From: Selenomonas ruminantium AC2024
GTDB lineage: Bacteria > Bacillota > Negativicutes > Selenomonadales > Selenomonadaceae
Direction of reading: 5' to 3'
Assembly: GCF_000687995.1 (NCBI RefSeq)
Contig: NZ_JIAC01000001.1
Coordinates: forward strand, 1,736,001 to 1,800,000
Length of the DNA stretch: 64,000 nt
Each line of letters begins with the position of its first letter. Within the stretch, counting starts at the first letter, position 1. The notes under the pieces are model-generated. The model worked only from the letters and a program-made list of their open reading frames with translations, made no database searches and had not been told where the DNA came from. The position numbers and the translations under genes were made by a program. Below, one piece after another: positions 1-7,286 of this stretch.

Positions 1-315
1 GATGATTTGGGCGAGGAGGAAGCCCTTAATCATGTCTTTGAGATTGAGGACGATTGGGAGCATTACATTCCGCTGCCCAATGCCGTGGACAGCGAGGAAC
101 ACAATCTGATGGAAAGTTTCGCCGCTGCCCAGCGGGAGGATGTGAAGGAGCGCCTGCAGGACATTCTGCAGAAGTCTGGCGCCCAGCTCAAATTCCGCCA
201 GCAGATTAAACATCTGCTGTTAAAGCCGGCCTGGGAGAAGTTCCAGCAGGAATACTTCATCAATGTGGCCCGGGACTATTGCGAAGAAAATGATTTGGAG
301 TATGAGGAACAATGA
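1..315 (+). CDS. UPF0158 family protein (5' partial)
   Basis: The reading frame is already open at base 1, so the start codon lies upstream of the window; a TTG at 7 is only an internal codon. The visible 104 residues are acidic. The segment from the IPLPNA motif to the end follows the UPF0158 pattern: a central 'MESF' helix, then a region rich in Lys/Phe/Arg, a Trp-Glu-x-Phe pair, and a C-terminal 'ARDYCEENDLEY' helix. The family has no assigned biochemical role. It overlaps the next gene by 4 bases (ATGA), so the two are probably translationally coupled. Family assignment is from pattern recall, moderately sure. Confidence 0.7.
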   Translation, partial: DDLGEEEALNHVFEIEDDWEHYIPLPNAVDSEEHNLMESFAAAQREDVKERLQDILQKSGAQLKFRQQIKHLLLKPAWEKFQQEYFINVARDYCEENDLEYEEQ

Positions 316-794
316 CAGTAATGGTACAATGTTACGGGATTTTTTGGCTGATGACTTCCATTGCTTCTTTGAAGATGGTGATGGACCGGCTGGGTTCTGC
401 TGAGGATGATGAAGTGCAGAAGGAACAGCGGGATGAACTGGAAGCCATGGGCAAGATGTTTTCCGGGGAATTTATCAGCCGCATGTTCATCATGATTGGG
501 GCATTGCTGCTGGTCTTTGACTGCGTGGGACTTTTTCTTGCCTATCAGTATGTGGAATTTCGTCCCTGGCAGCTGGCCGTGTTCTATATTTCCATTGCGG
601 CTTTGACCGGGGACCTGGCGCATAATATTTACCGTTACAGGGGCCTGCGGGCGGAAGGTGCCGATGTGTCTGCCATTTTGACAGAAAGCATTGATGACCT
701 GACTTCCGGCTGGAATATCCTGACCTTGATTGCCATTGGTGGCAAATTGATTTTAGGGGTGCTTTTGGTACTTTGGACGGTGTTTCCGTACTAA
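312..794 (+). CDS. Small four-helix membrane protein, unknown function
   Basis: This 160-residue protein has about four hydrophobic segments (near residues 1-24, 56-80, 88-108 and 134-158). The linker after the first segment is charged and acidic, with a run of Glu/Asp/Lys around residues 28-45. No signal peptide cleavage site, catalytic motif or known domain is recognised. It is an integral inner-membrane protein by composition. Its ATG overlaps the stop of the UPF0158 gene (ATGA), so it is the second gene of that transcript. The next gene, ireB, begins after a 66-base gap with its own likely promoter, so no shared function is implied. Confidence 0.7.
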   Translation: MTVMVQCYGIFWLMTSIASLKMVMDRLGSAEDDEVQKEQRDELEAMGKMFSGEFISRMFIMIGALLLVFDCVGLFLAYQYVEFRPWQLAVFYISIAALTGDLAHNIYRYRGLRAEGADVSAILTESIDDLTSGWNILTLIAIGGKLILGVLLVLWTVFPY

Positions 795-817
795 ATTAGT
801 AGGAATTATGGCTGAAA

Positions 818-828
818 TGTGGTATCAT
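818..828 (+). promoter_or_regulatory. Probable extended -10 promoter for ireB
   Basis: The stretch contains TGTGGTATCAT, an extended -10 element (TG-n-TATCAT), 33 bases before the ireB ATG. No convincing -35 box is seen at the usual distance. The spacing fits a short 5' leader ending in the strong ribosome binding site AGGGGGGA at 848-855. Confidence 0.4.
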
Positions 829-860
829 ATAAGATAGTAAACATATCAGGGGGGATTCTC

Positions 861-1115
861 ATGGTTAGTGAAGAAACTATGATGTTTAAGATGGGCGGCG
901 AGGAAAACAAAGCCGAGACGATAATCCGTCAGGCCAGTGCTGCCATGGAAGAAAAGGGCTATAACCCCGTCAATCAGCTGGTAGGCTACCTGCTGTCCGG
1001 CGACCCGGCCTATGTGACCAGCTACAAGGAGGCCCGGAGCCTTATCCGCAAGCTGGAACGAGATGAATTGTTGGAGGAACTGGTACGTTCCTATTTGGAG
1101 AAACTTAAAGCATGA
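861..1115 (+). CDS. ireB: IreB family regulatory phosphoprotein (UPF0297/YrzL)
   Basis: An 84-residue protein matching the IreB/UPF0297 family throughout. It has the 'ETMMFKM' opening, a helix with '[20 protein letters not shown]', and a C-terminal '[19 protein letters not shown]' helix. In enterococci IreB is phosphorylated by the Ser/Thr kinase IreK and influences cephalosporin resistance; elsewhere the role is unclear. The frame is open from 819, but the ATG at 861 is preferred because AGGGGGGA lies just before it and the family starts at this point. The gene overlaps ruvX by 4 bases, the arrangement typical of Firmicutes. Confidence 0.93.
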   Translation: MVSEETMMFKMGGEENKAETIIRQASAAMEEKGYNPVNQLVGYLLSGDPAYVTSYKEARSLIRKLERDELLEELVRSYLEKLKA

Positions 1116-1528
1116 AACGATATATGTCCTTAGACATTGGTGACCGTACGGTGGGGATTGCCGTAAGTGATTTGCTGGGCCTCACGGCTCAGGGCGTGGA
1201 GACCATCCGCCGGGGAGAACTGGAAGATGACCTCAACCGCCTCGATGAACTCATTGCGCAGTACGAAGTGGATGAACTCGTATCCGGTTATCCCAAGAAT
1301 ATGAACGGCACGGAAGGGGAACGCTGCCAGATTGTGAAGGATTTTATGGCAGAGGTTTCCAAGCGTCACCCGGATTTGCCCGTGCATTTCTGGGATGAGC
1401 GTCTTTCCACTGTGGCGGCCACCCGTTCTCTTATTGAAGCGGACGTGTCCCGCAAGAAGCGGCGCAAGGTCATCGACAAGATGGCAGCAGTATTTATCTT
1501 GCAGGGCTGGCTTGACAGTCTTCATTAA
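1112..1528 (+). CDS. ruvX: Holliday junction resolvase-like protein RuvX/YqgF
   Basis: The 138-residue protein has the RNase H-like fold signature of the YqgF family. The first strand is '[16 protein letters not shown]' with the catalytic Asp of the LDxG motif, a middle '[12 protein letters not shown]' motif follows, then the late '[10 protein letters not shown]' motif, and a final '[21 protein letters not shown]'. Length is usual. The family takes part in pre-16S rRNA 5'-end processing in E. coli and is also annotated as a Holliday junction resolvase; which applies here cannot be read from sequence. It is coupled to ireB by an ATGA overlap. Confidence 0.93.
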   Translation: MKRYMSLDIGDRTVGIAVSDLLGLTAQGVETIRRGELEDDLNRLDELIAQYEVDELVSGYPKNMNGTEGERCQIVKDFMAEVSKRHPDLPVHFWDERLSTVAATRSLIEADVSRKKRRKVIDKMAAVFILQGWLDSLH

Positions 1529-1573
1529 GATAGGATAGAATGAATTATTGAATAAATTATCGAGGTGAATCAA

Positions 1574-1903
1574 ATGGCTAAAAAAGAAGATATGCAGGAA
1601 GAAGAAGGCGTTGTTGTTGTCATGACCGATGAGGACGGCAACGAATACTATTACGAGGAAGAAATGATTATCCCCGTAGGCGACGAGAAATATGCTCTCT
1701 TAATTGGCATTCATAACGACGAAGATGGTCATGACCACTGCGGTTGTGGCTGTGGCTGCGAAGATGAGGAAGAAGATGTCATCATCGCCAAAATCGTCAA
1801 GGGTGCTGACGGCGAAGACGAGTACGTGGAGCCCACCGATGAGGAATTCGAGGCGGTACAGAAAGCCTACGATGCTCTGGTTGAAGAATCGGAACAAGAG
1901 TAA
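1574..1903 (+). CDS. DUF1292 protein with Cys/His cluster (YrzB-like)
   Basis: A 109-residue, strongly acidic protein of the DUF1292 family, in the usual place between ruvX and mltG. The N-terminal part has the family pattern (VVMTDEDGNE, then 'EMIIPVGDEKYALLI'), and the C-terminal part the usual 'EDEYVEPTDEEFEAVQKAYDAL'. Inserted between them, near residues 52-62, is HDHCGCGCGC flanked by acidic residues: four Cys and two His in ten residues. That looks like a metal-binding loop, which is an inference. The ATG at 1574 is chosen over an upstream in-frame GTG at 1565 because the GAGGTGA ribosome binding site at 1562-1568 fits it. Confidence 0.88.
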   Translation: MAKKEDMQEEEGVVVVMTDEDGNEYYYEEEMIIPVGDEKYALLIGIHNDEDGHDHCGCGCGCEDEEEDVIIAKIVKGADGEDEYVEPTDEEFEAVQKAYDALVEESEQE

Positions 1904-1912
1904 ATAGGTAGG

Positions 1913-1947
1913 AACTGCCATTCAGTTTGCGGATGGCAGTTTTTATT
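1913..1947 (+). terminator. Rho-independent terminator
   Basis: A perfect 9-bp stem (AACTGCCAT at 1913-1921 with ATGGCAGTT at 1933-1941) closes an 11-base loop and runs into TTTTTATTTT. It lies between the DUF1292 gene and mltG. Because mltG follows only 30 bases later, this is more likely partial termination than a full operon end. Confidence 0.75.
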
Positions 1948-1978
1948 TTGCCAAAAAAAGAAGACAGGAGATGTTGGC

Positions 1979-3112
1979 GTGGGGGATTTGCTTGCCAAAA
2001 TCGGGGAGTTAAAGGATAAGCTGGGAAAATGGCTGAACGGTGAAGATGTCAGCCTGGGAAATATCAATGACGGCATGAAGAAGGGCACGACTTTTTTCAA
2101 GAGCCTGACATGGAAACATTGGACGGCCATAGGGGCCGCTTTTGTGGTGGTTATCGCTTTGGGCGTGTTTTTGTCTTTGGGGACGGCGGATAAGGCGGCG
2201 CCCAAGAATCTAGACCCCAATCAGACCATTTTCCTTTCGGTCAAAAAGGGCATGAGTGCCAGTGACATCACCGATGAACTATTGAAGCATGGCATTATCA
2301 CCAATAAAAAAGCCTTCTGGCTGCAGGTGAAGAAAAGCGATGCGGCTGATAAGTTTAAGACGGGCACCTATGCTTTCAAGCCCAACACGCCGCCGGAGGA
2401 AATCATCAATAAGCTGGTGAACGGGGAAACGACCCAGGTTAAGTTCACCATTCCCGAGGGGTTCGGGGTCAAGGAAATCGCCAAGCGCCTTAGTGATGAA
2501 GGCTTAGTTGACGAGGATGAGTTTTTGCGCAAGGCCAAGGATTTTGCTCCTTACAGCTATATCAAGCGGGATAAGGATATTCGTTATGCCTGTGAGGGCT
2601 TTTTGTTCCCCGATACTTATGTGCTCCATGATGACCCGTCGGTGGATGGCATTTTGAAGATGATGGCCGAGGATATGGATAACCGGCTGACGCCCCAAAT
2701 GCGGAAGCGGGCGGCGGAGATGAACCTCTCCATCCATGAGCTGATTACGCTGGCCTCGCTGGTGGAAAAGGAAGCCATGTACGAAGAAGACCGGCCCATT
2801 ATCGCGCAGGTATTTTTCAAGCGGCTGAAAGTGGGTATGCCCATTCAGTCCGACACCACGATTCAGTATCTTCTGGATGCGCCCAAAGAGGATGTGAGCA
2901 TCAAGGATACGAAGATTGAGTCTCCTTACAATACGTATCAGATTAAAGGCCTGCCCCCCGGACCCATTGCCAGCCCAGGCATGGCAGCTATCGAAGCGGT
3001 GCTCTATCCTGCCGATACGGATTATCTCTACTTTGTGGCGGACCGAAAAGGTCATAATCATTACTCAAAAACTTACGCTGAACATCAGCAGATTGTAGAA
3101 CAGGTTAGATAG
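1979..3112 (+). CDS. mltG: Endolytic transglycosylase MltG
   Basis: This enzyme cleaves nascent peptidoglycan strands at the membrane and so helps set glycan length. The 377-residue protein has a cytoplasmic N-terminus, one membrane helix near residues 46-67, a LysM-like stretch, and the YceG/MltG catalytic domain to the end. The domain carries 'TLASLVEKEA' with the catalytic Glu, then 'QSDTTIQYLL', 'SPYNTYQIKGLPPGPI' and 'YFVADRKGHNHYSKTYAEH'. The GTG start at 1979 has AGGAG 8 bases before it. It sits in the conserved Firmicutes block before the YrrM-type methyltransferase. The dispersed repeat at 3113 begins directly after its stop codon. Confidence 0.95.
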   Translation: MGDLLAKIGELKDKLGKWLNGEDVSLGNINDGMKKGTTFFKSLTWKHWTAIGAAFVVVIALGVFLSLGTADKAAPKNLDPNQTIFLSVKKGMSASDITDELLKHGIITNKKAFWLQVKKSDAADKFKTGTYAFKPNTPPEEIINKLVNGETTQVKFTIPEGFGVKEIAKRLSDEGLVDEDEFLRKAKDFAPYSYIKRDKDIRYACEGFLFPDTYVLHDDPSVDGILKMMAEDMDNRLTPQMRKRAAEMNLSIHELITLASLVEKEAMYEEDRPIIAQVFFKRLKVGMPIQSDTTIQYLLDAPKEDVSIKDTKIESPYNTYQIKGLPPGPIASPGMAAIEAVLYPADTDYLYFVADRKGHNHYSKTYAEHQQIVEQVR

Positions 3113-3196
3113 CCTTCCCCTTGAGGGGGCGAGAAATCGCGGGAGTCCAGTGGACTCCCAGGGCTGTGTCAGCACGAAGTGCTGACGGATGAGGTG
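3113..3196 (+). repeat. Dispersed hairpin repeat, copy 1 (contains RBS of next gene)
   Basis: The element opens with CCTTCCCCTTGAGGGG and closes with GGATGAGGTGG, the same ends as the copy at 5277. Between them are two perfect small hairpins, GGGAGTCC/GGACTCCC and GTCAGCAC/GTGCTGAC. It fills the mltG-methyltransferase gap. Its conserved 3' end (GAGGTGGAAGG) is placed exactly where the ribosome binding site of the TTG-started gene at 3205 is needed. Confidence 0.7.
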
Positions 3197-3204
3197 GAAG
3201 GAAC

Positions 3205-3804
3205 TTGGACGAATTATTACGGGAGATGGAGGGCTACGCGGCTCTCCATCATGTTCCCATCATCAACGAACGCGGACGGCAGGCCTTCTTGCAGGTTGTG
3301 CAGGAGGCAAGGCCCCATCGTGTACTCGAAATCGGCACAGCCATCGGCTATTCAAGCCTCTTAATGGCGCAGTATGGTGCCGCAGATATTGACATCACGA
3401 CATTAGAGCTCAGTGACGAACGGATAAAGGTGGCACAGGGCTATATTGACCGGTCAGCATACGCTGACCGGATTCATATTATGGGCGGCGACGCGGCGGA
3501 TAATCTGCTGAAACTGCAAATGACTGGTCAAAAATTTGACTTTGTGTTTATTGACGCGGCGAAAGGTCAGTATGTGGACTATTTCCACAAGATACAGCCA
3601 ATGCTCGCCGATAAGGCGGTTATTCTGGCTGACAATGTGCTGTTTCGCGGCTATGTCAAAGGCGATGTGCCTACGCCGCGGCGGTTTAAGACCATAGTTA
3701 AACGCCTGCGGGAGTATATCGAGCTGGTCAGCCAGCCGCCCTATGTAACGGAAATACTGGAAAACGGCGATGGACTCGCCGTCACGAGGAGATTGGATAC
3801 ATGA
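3205..3804 (+). CDS. SAM-dependent O-methyltransferase (YrrM-like, family 3)
   Basis: A class I methyltransferase of the catechol-O-methyltransferase-like family 3, 199 residues. Motif I is 'VLEIGTAIGYSSLLMA' (near residues 34-49). The acidic residue after strand 2 is in 'TTLELSDER', and the metal-site motif is 'FDFVFIDAAKGQYVDYF' followed by 'ILADNVLFRG'. In B. subtilis yrrM lies in the same position and its product is linked to tRNA wobble uridine (mo5U) methylation. Neighbouring U32 protein would supply the hydroxylated substrate, so the same role is likely here, by inference. Start is a TTG with GAGGTGGAAGG before it, supplied by the repeat. The downstream gene overlaps by 4 bases. Confidence 0.87.
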   Translation: MDELLREMEGYAALHHVPIINERGRQAFLQVVQEARPHRVLEIGTAIGYSSLLMAQYGAADIDITTLELSDERIKVAQGYIDRSAYADRIHIMGGDAADNLLKLQMTGQKFDFVFIDAAKGQYVDYFHKIQPMLADKAVILADNVLFRGYVKGDVPTPRRFKTIVKRLREYIELVSQPPYVTEILENGDGLAVTRRLDT

Positions 3805-5030
3805 TAAAGAAACCTGAACTTCTGGCACCTGCCGGGAATTTGGAAAAGATGAAAATGGCAGTTCTCTATGGTGCCGATGCGGTCTACTTAGGCGGCAAGG
3901 CCTTTGGCCTGCGTGCCTTTGGCGGCAACTTCACCTATGAGGAACTGAAGGAAGCGGTGGACTTTGCCCATGCTCGAGGCAAGAAGGTATATGTGACGGT
4001 CAATATCTTCCCGCATAACAGCGATATGGAAAAACTGCCGGATTATCTGCGCTACTTGCAGGAAATCAACGTAGATGCCCTGCTCGTGGCCGATTTGGGT
4101 GTGTTTATGCTCTGTCGCAAGCTGATTCCCAATATGGAACTCCATATCAGCACGCAGGCGAATAACACTAACTGGGCGACGGTCAATGCCTGGAAGGAGT
4201 TGGGGGCTAAACGTGTCGTGCTGGCTCGCGAAATGAGCCTCAAGGAAATCCGCGAAATCCGTGAAAAATGCGATGTGGATTTGGAAATGTTTATGCATGG
4301 AGCCATGTGTATTTCGTACTCGGGCCGTTGCTTGCTGTCCAATTACTTTACGGGCCGCGATTCCAACCGCGGCAGCTGTGCCCAGTCCTGCCGTTGGAAG
4401 TATGCTCTGGTCGAGGAAACTCGTCCGGGCAAATACTTCCCCATTGAAGAAGATGACCGGGGCACGTATATCATGAACTCCAAGGATATGTGTCTGATGC
4501 CGCATATTAAGGATGTTATCGAAAGCGGCGTGGACAGCCTCAAAATCGAAGGCCGCATGAAAAGTGTACACTATGCCGCCAGTGTCACGAAAGCGTACCG
4601 GCTGGCTATTGACAGCTATTTTGCTGACCCGGAGAATTTCACGGTCAAAAAGGAATGGATGGACGAGCTCGAAAAGGTTTCCCATCGGGCTTATACCACG
4701 GGATTCTACTATCATCAGCCCGATGCGGATGACCAGATTTACGGCAAGACGTCCTATGACCAGACTTCGGATTTCGTGGGGCTGGTGCGTTCGTATGACC
4801 CCGCAACTGGTTATGCTGTCGTGGAGCAGCGCAACAATATGAAGGTGGGGCAGGAAATTGAAGTCTTCCAGCCGACAGGGCCGCTTTATCGGCAGAAGAT
4901 AACCTCCATGATTGATAATGAGACGAATGAGGAAATCTCGGTGGCACCGCATCCGCAGCAGATTATACGGATGAAGATGGAACAGCCGGTGGAAGAATAT
5001 ACAATCTTGCGGCGGGATATTGCTAAATAG
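3801..5030 (+). CDS. U32 family peptidase / tRNA hydroxylation protein (TrhP/YrrO-like)
   Basis: The 409-residue protein begins 'PELLAPAGNLEKMKMAV', the standard U32 opening. It carries the family signature near residues 163-178 as 'FMHGAMCISYSGRCLLS', followed by 'GSCAQSCRWKY', which adds further Cys residues suited to an iron-sulfur site. A C-terminal beta-barrel-like extension contains 'GLVRSYDPATGYAVVEQRN'. E. coli TrhP and B. subtilis YrrN/YrrO are needed for hydroxylation of U34 in tRNA, the step before methylation. The ATGA overlap with the methyltransferase gene supports that pathway. B. subtilis has two such genes in tandem; only one is present here. Confidence 0.9.
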   Translation: MIKKPELLAPAGNLEKMKMAVLYGADAVYLGGKAFGLRAFGGNFTYEELKEAVDFAHARGKKVYVTVNIFPHNSDMEKLPDYLRYLQEINVDALLVADLGVFMLCRKLIPNMELHISTQANNTNWATVNAWKELGAKRVVLAREMSLKEIREIREKCDVDLEMFMHGAMCISYSGRCLLSNYFTGRDSNRGSCAQSCRWKYALVEETRPGKYFPIEEDDRGTYIMNSKDMCLMPHIKDVIESGVDSLKIEGRMKSVHYAASVTKAYRLAIDSYFADPENFTVKKEWMDELEKVSHRAYTTGFYYHQPDADDQIYGKTSYDQTSDFVGLVRSYDPATGYAVVEQRNNMKVGQEIEVFQPTGPLYRQKITSMIDNETNEEISVAPHPQQIIRMKMEQPVEEYTILRRDIAK

Positions 5031-5043
5031 TACCTTTGAAGGC

Positions 5044-5239
5044 GCGCGGCGGGGGCAGTTGCCATCGTCCGCTATGGCAGGGCGCTAAACTTGTTTTTTG
5101 CCCTTAATTAAGTATCGTGAAAAGCAAAAACTCGCGTTGCTCAAACAGTATGCTTTTCACGATAGGGCAGCGGTATGGCAAAAAACAAGTTCTTAACGCT
5201 CCCTGCCAACGCTGCCGCTGCCAACTGCCCCCGCCGCGC
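5044..5239. repeat. Long nested palindrome (about 196 bp) in intergenic DNA
   Basis: Three nested pairs of arms share one centre. The outer 18-bp arms are perfect (5044-5061 with 5222-5239; GCGCGGCGGGGGCAGTTG). The middle arms, near 5076-5103 and 5178-5208, pair over about 25 bases with a small bulge. The inner 14-bp arms (5113-5126 with 5151-5164; TATCGTGAAAAGCA) are perfect. Unpaired internal loops separate them. No convincing gene lies inside; open frames on both strands are by-products of the symmetry. It could be a MITE-like element, a cruciform or a structured RNA. No terminal target duplication was identified. Confidence 0.75.
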
Positions 5240-5276
5240 TTATTGCCAACATTATTTGTAGGCAATAAACGAAAAG

Positions 5277-5322
5277 CCTTCCCCTTGAGGGGAAGGGGGA
5301 CCGCAACGCGGTGGATGAGGTG
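5277..5322 (+). repeat. Dispersed hairpin repeat, copy 2 (short form)
   Basis: It starts CCTTCCCCTTGAGGGG and ends GGATGAGGTG, as at 3113, but the centre is shorter: a CCTTCCCC/GGGGAAGG hairpin and a small ACCGCAACGCGGT hairpin. It lies between the long palindrome and the acyP promoter. A separate 7-bp hairpin, TATTGCC/GGCAATA at 5241-5267, lies just before it. Here the GAGGTG end is not next to a start codon. Confidence 0.65.
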
Positions 5323-5344
5323 TTCCCCCATCATAATCTGATGG

Positions 5345-5373
5345 TTTACATTCGTTTACGAAAATAGTACAAT
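5345..5373 (+). promoter_or_regulatory. Sigma-70-type promoter for acyP-aroQ operon
   Basis: TTTACA at 5345-5350 and TACAAT at 5368-5373 are separated by 17 bases, a good housekeeping promoter match. It lies 46 bases before the acyP start codon, after the repeat elements, and would drive acyP, aroQ and the M24 peptidase. Confidence 0.6.
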
Positions 5374-5418
5374 ATAGCTTGAGATTTGTAATGTTGCAGC
5401 TTGGAGGAGGTAATTATC

Positions 5419-5700
5419 ATGGCAGATTTGGTTCGTTATTTTGGCACGGCAACAGGCCGGGTGCAGGGGGTTGGCTTTCGGATGTTTGTGCAGCAGAATG
5501 CAATGAATCTTGGCATCACCGGCTGGGTGAAGAATATGTCCGATGGCACAGTAACCATGGAACTGCAGGGGCCGCAGTCGGCTATTGACCGTTTGGAGGC
5601 TATTATCCGCGAGGGTAATTACTTTATCAAGGTGCAGAGTTTTGGCTTGGAAGTTCGTGACGTTGTGGCTATGGAACAGCGTTTTGAAATTCACTACTAA
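5419..5700 (+). CDS. acyP: Acylphosphatase
   Basis: Hydrolyses acyl phosphates in the cytoplasm. The 93-residue length is normal. The active-site motif 'GRVQGVGFRMFVQ' holds the phosphate-binding Arg, and 'GWVKNMSDGTV' holds the catalytic Asn. It ends with the usual 'FEIHY'-type strand. The ATG at 5419 is chosen because GGAGGAGG lies at 5403-5410; a TTG further up the frame would overlap that ribosome binding site. It heads a transcript with aroQ 12 bases downstream. Confidence 0.95.
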   Translation: MADLVRYFGTATGRVQGVGFRMFVQQNAMNLGITGWVKNMSDGTVTMELQGPQSAIDRLEAIIREGNYFIKVQSFGLEVRDVVAMEQRFEIHY

Positions 5701-5712
5701 GGGGGCGGACAG

Positions 5713-6150
5713 ATGCACAAAGTATTGGTATTAAATGGGCCGAATCTTAATCTTTTAGGAACGCGTGAGCCGGAGATTTACGGCAGCACCACTTTGCAGG
5801 ATATAGAAGAAATGCTGCAAAAACGGGGGCAGGAGGCAGGTATCGAAGTTGACTGTTTCCAGTCCAATCATGAGGGTGTGCTGGTGGATAAGATTCAGGC
5901 AGCGCGTGGCGTGTATGATTATATTATCTTTAATGCGGCGGCGTTTACTCATTACAGCATTGCCCTGCGGGATGCGATTGCGGCGGTGGAAGTGCCGCTT
6001 ATCGAGGTGCATATCTCCAATATCCACAAGCGGGAGGAGTTCCGGCATAATTCGGTGTTGGCGCCTGTCGCTATGGGACAGATTTGCGGCTTGGGTGTTG
6101 AGAGTTACTTGGCAGCGCTCGAAGCCATTATCTATAAATTGAAGAAATAA
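5713..6150 (+). CDS. aroQ: Type II 3-dehydroquinate dehydratase
   Basis: Catalyses the third step of the shikimate pathway, dehydrating 3-dehydroquinate. The 145-residue protein has every type II landmark: '[18 protein letters not shown]' at the N-terminus with catalytic Arg and Tyr, '[12 protein letters not shown]', '[16 protein letters not shown]', and '[18 protein letters not shown]' with the catalytic His. Length is as expected for the dodecameric enzyme. The GGGGGCGG ribosome binding site is 7 bases upstream. It lies between acyP and an Xaa-Pro peptidase gene, a common neighbour in Firmicutes. Confidence 0.97.
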   Translation: MHKVLVLNGPNLNLLGTREPEIYGSTTLQDIEEMLQKRGQEAGIEVDCFQSNHEGVLVDKIQAARGVYDYIIFNAAAFTHYSIALRDAIAAVEVPLIEVHISNIHKREEFRHNSVLAPVAMGQICGLGVESYLAALEAIIYKLKK

Positions 6151-6173
6151 GTTTATCAGGAGTTGACCCATTT

Positions 6174-7253
6174 ATGAAGGAAAGTCGTTTGCAGGCGTTA
6201 CGCGCTGTATTAGCTGAAAAAGGTTTGGACGCAGTAATCATTACGAAGTATGTAAATCTGCATTATTTCAGCGGCTTCCGTGGTGATGATACCACGTTGG
6301 TTATTGGTATGAACGATGCCATGCTGATTACGGACAGCCGTTATACGGAGCAGGCTGGTCAGCAGGCGCCGCTTTTTGAGATTGTGGAACAGAAGGATGG
6401 TTTGCTGGCTAAGACTGCCGAATGCGTGAAGAAGATTGGCGCCAAGAAAGTTGGCTTTGAAGGCAATGCCATCATTTATGATTACTATGCCAAACTGGGC
6501 GAGCTGCTGGACGGCTGTGAATTCAATACGCCGTTGAAGCTTGACACCCTGCGTCAGATTAAGGACGCGGAAGAAATCGCCAATATCCGCAAGGCGTGCG
6601 AGATTGTGGATATTGCTTTTGCTGATATGCTGACCTATATCCGTCCGGGTATGACGGAAGTGCAGGCGGCGGCTCATTTGGAAAACTGCATGCGCGAAAA
6701 CGGCTCCGAAGGCCCATCCTTTACGACCATTATGGCCTCCGGCGTGCGTGGCAGCTTGCCGCATGGCATTGCTACGGACAAGGTCATCAACGAAGGCGAG
6801 TTTGTCACCATGGACTTTGGTGCGTTCTTTGGCGGTTATGCCTCCGATATCACGCGTACCATCTGCATGGGCAAGGCGGATGAAAAACAGCGCAAGATTT
6901 ATAAGGCTGTTTTGGAATCCCAGCTGCTGGGCTTGAGCAAGATTAAGCCGGGCGTATCGGGGAAATCTGTTCACGAAGCGGTGCAGGCAAATCTGGCGAA
7001 GTATGACTTGGCGCAGTATTTTGGCCATGGCTTGGGTCATAGCCTTGGTCTGGAAATCCATGAAGAACCGCGTCTCTCGTTAAAGAGCACCTGCGAAGCC
7101 CTGCAGCCGGGGATGCTGGTAACGGATGAACCGGGTGTATATCTGCCGGGCTGGGGCGGTCTGCGCATTGAAGATACGGTGCTCGTGACGGAAACGGGTT
7201 GTGAGCCTTTGACCAAGGCACCGAAGGAACTTATTGAACTTGGTGTACGTTAA
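6174..7253 (+). CDS. M24B family Xaa-Pro aminopeptidase (YqhT-like)
   Basis: A cytoplasmic metallopeptidase removing N-terminal residues before proline, 359 residues. The N-terminal creatinase-like domain (about 1-125) has 'TKYVNLHYFSGFRGDD'. The catalytic 'pita bread' domain follows with all five metal ligands: Asp in 'MDFGAFFGGYASDITRT' (two), His in 'GHGLGHSLGLEIHEEP', and Glu in 'VTDEPGVYLPGWGGLRIED' (two). The ATG at 6174 is preceded by CAGGAGT. The place next to aroQ matches B. subtilis yqhS-yqhT, usually followed by efp; here a SIMPL-domain gene follows instead. Confidence 0.93.
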   Translation: MKESRLQALRAVLAEKGLDAVIITKYVNLHYFSGFRGDDTTLVIGMNDAMLITDSRYTEQAGQQAPLFEIVEQKDGLLAKTAECVKKIGAKKVGFEGNAIIYDYYAKLGELLDGCEFNTPLKLDTLRQIKDAEEIANIRKACEIVDIAFADMLTYIRPGMTEVQAAAHLENCMRENGSEGPSFTTIMASGVRGSLPHGIATDKVINEGEFVTMDFGAFFGGYASDITRTICMGKADEKQRKIYKAVLESQLLGLSKIKPGVSGKSVHEAVQANLAKYDLAQYFGHGLGHSLGLEIHEEPRLSLKSTCEALQPGMLVTDEPGVYLPGWGGLRIEDTVLVTETGCEPLTKAPKELIELGVR

Positions 7254-7286
7254 GTGAAAGATTTTCCTATATGGGAGGTTGTTTCC

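Noticed and set aside
5104-5341. Overlapping open frames on both strands in the 5.1-5.3 kb region
   Set aside because: Produced by the symmetry of the long palindrome; no start signals and no recognisable protein.
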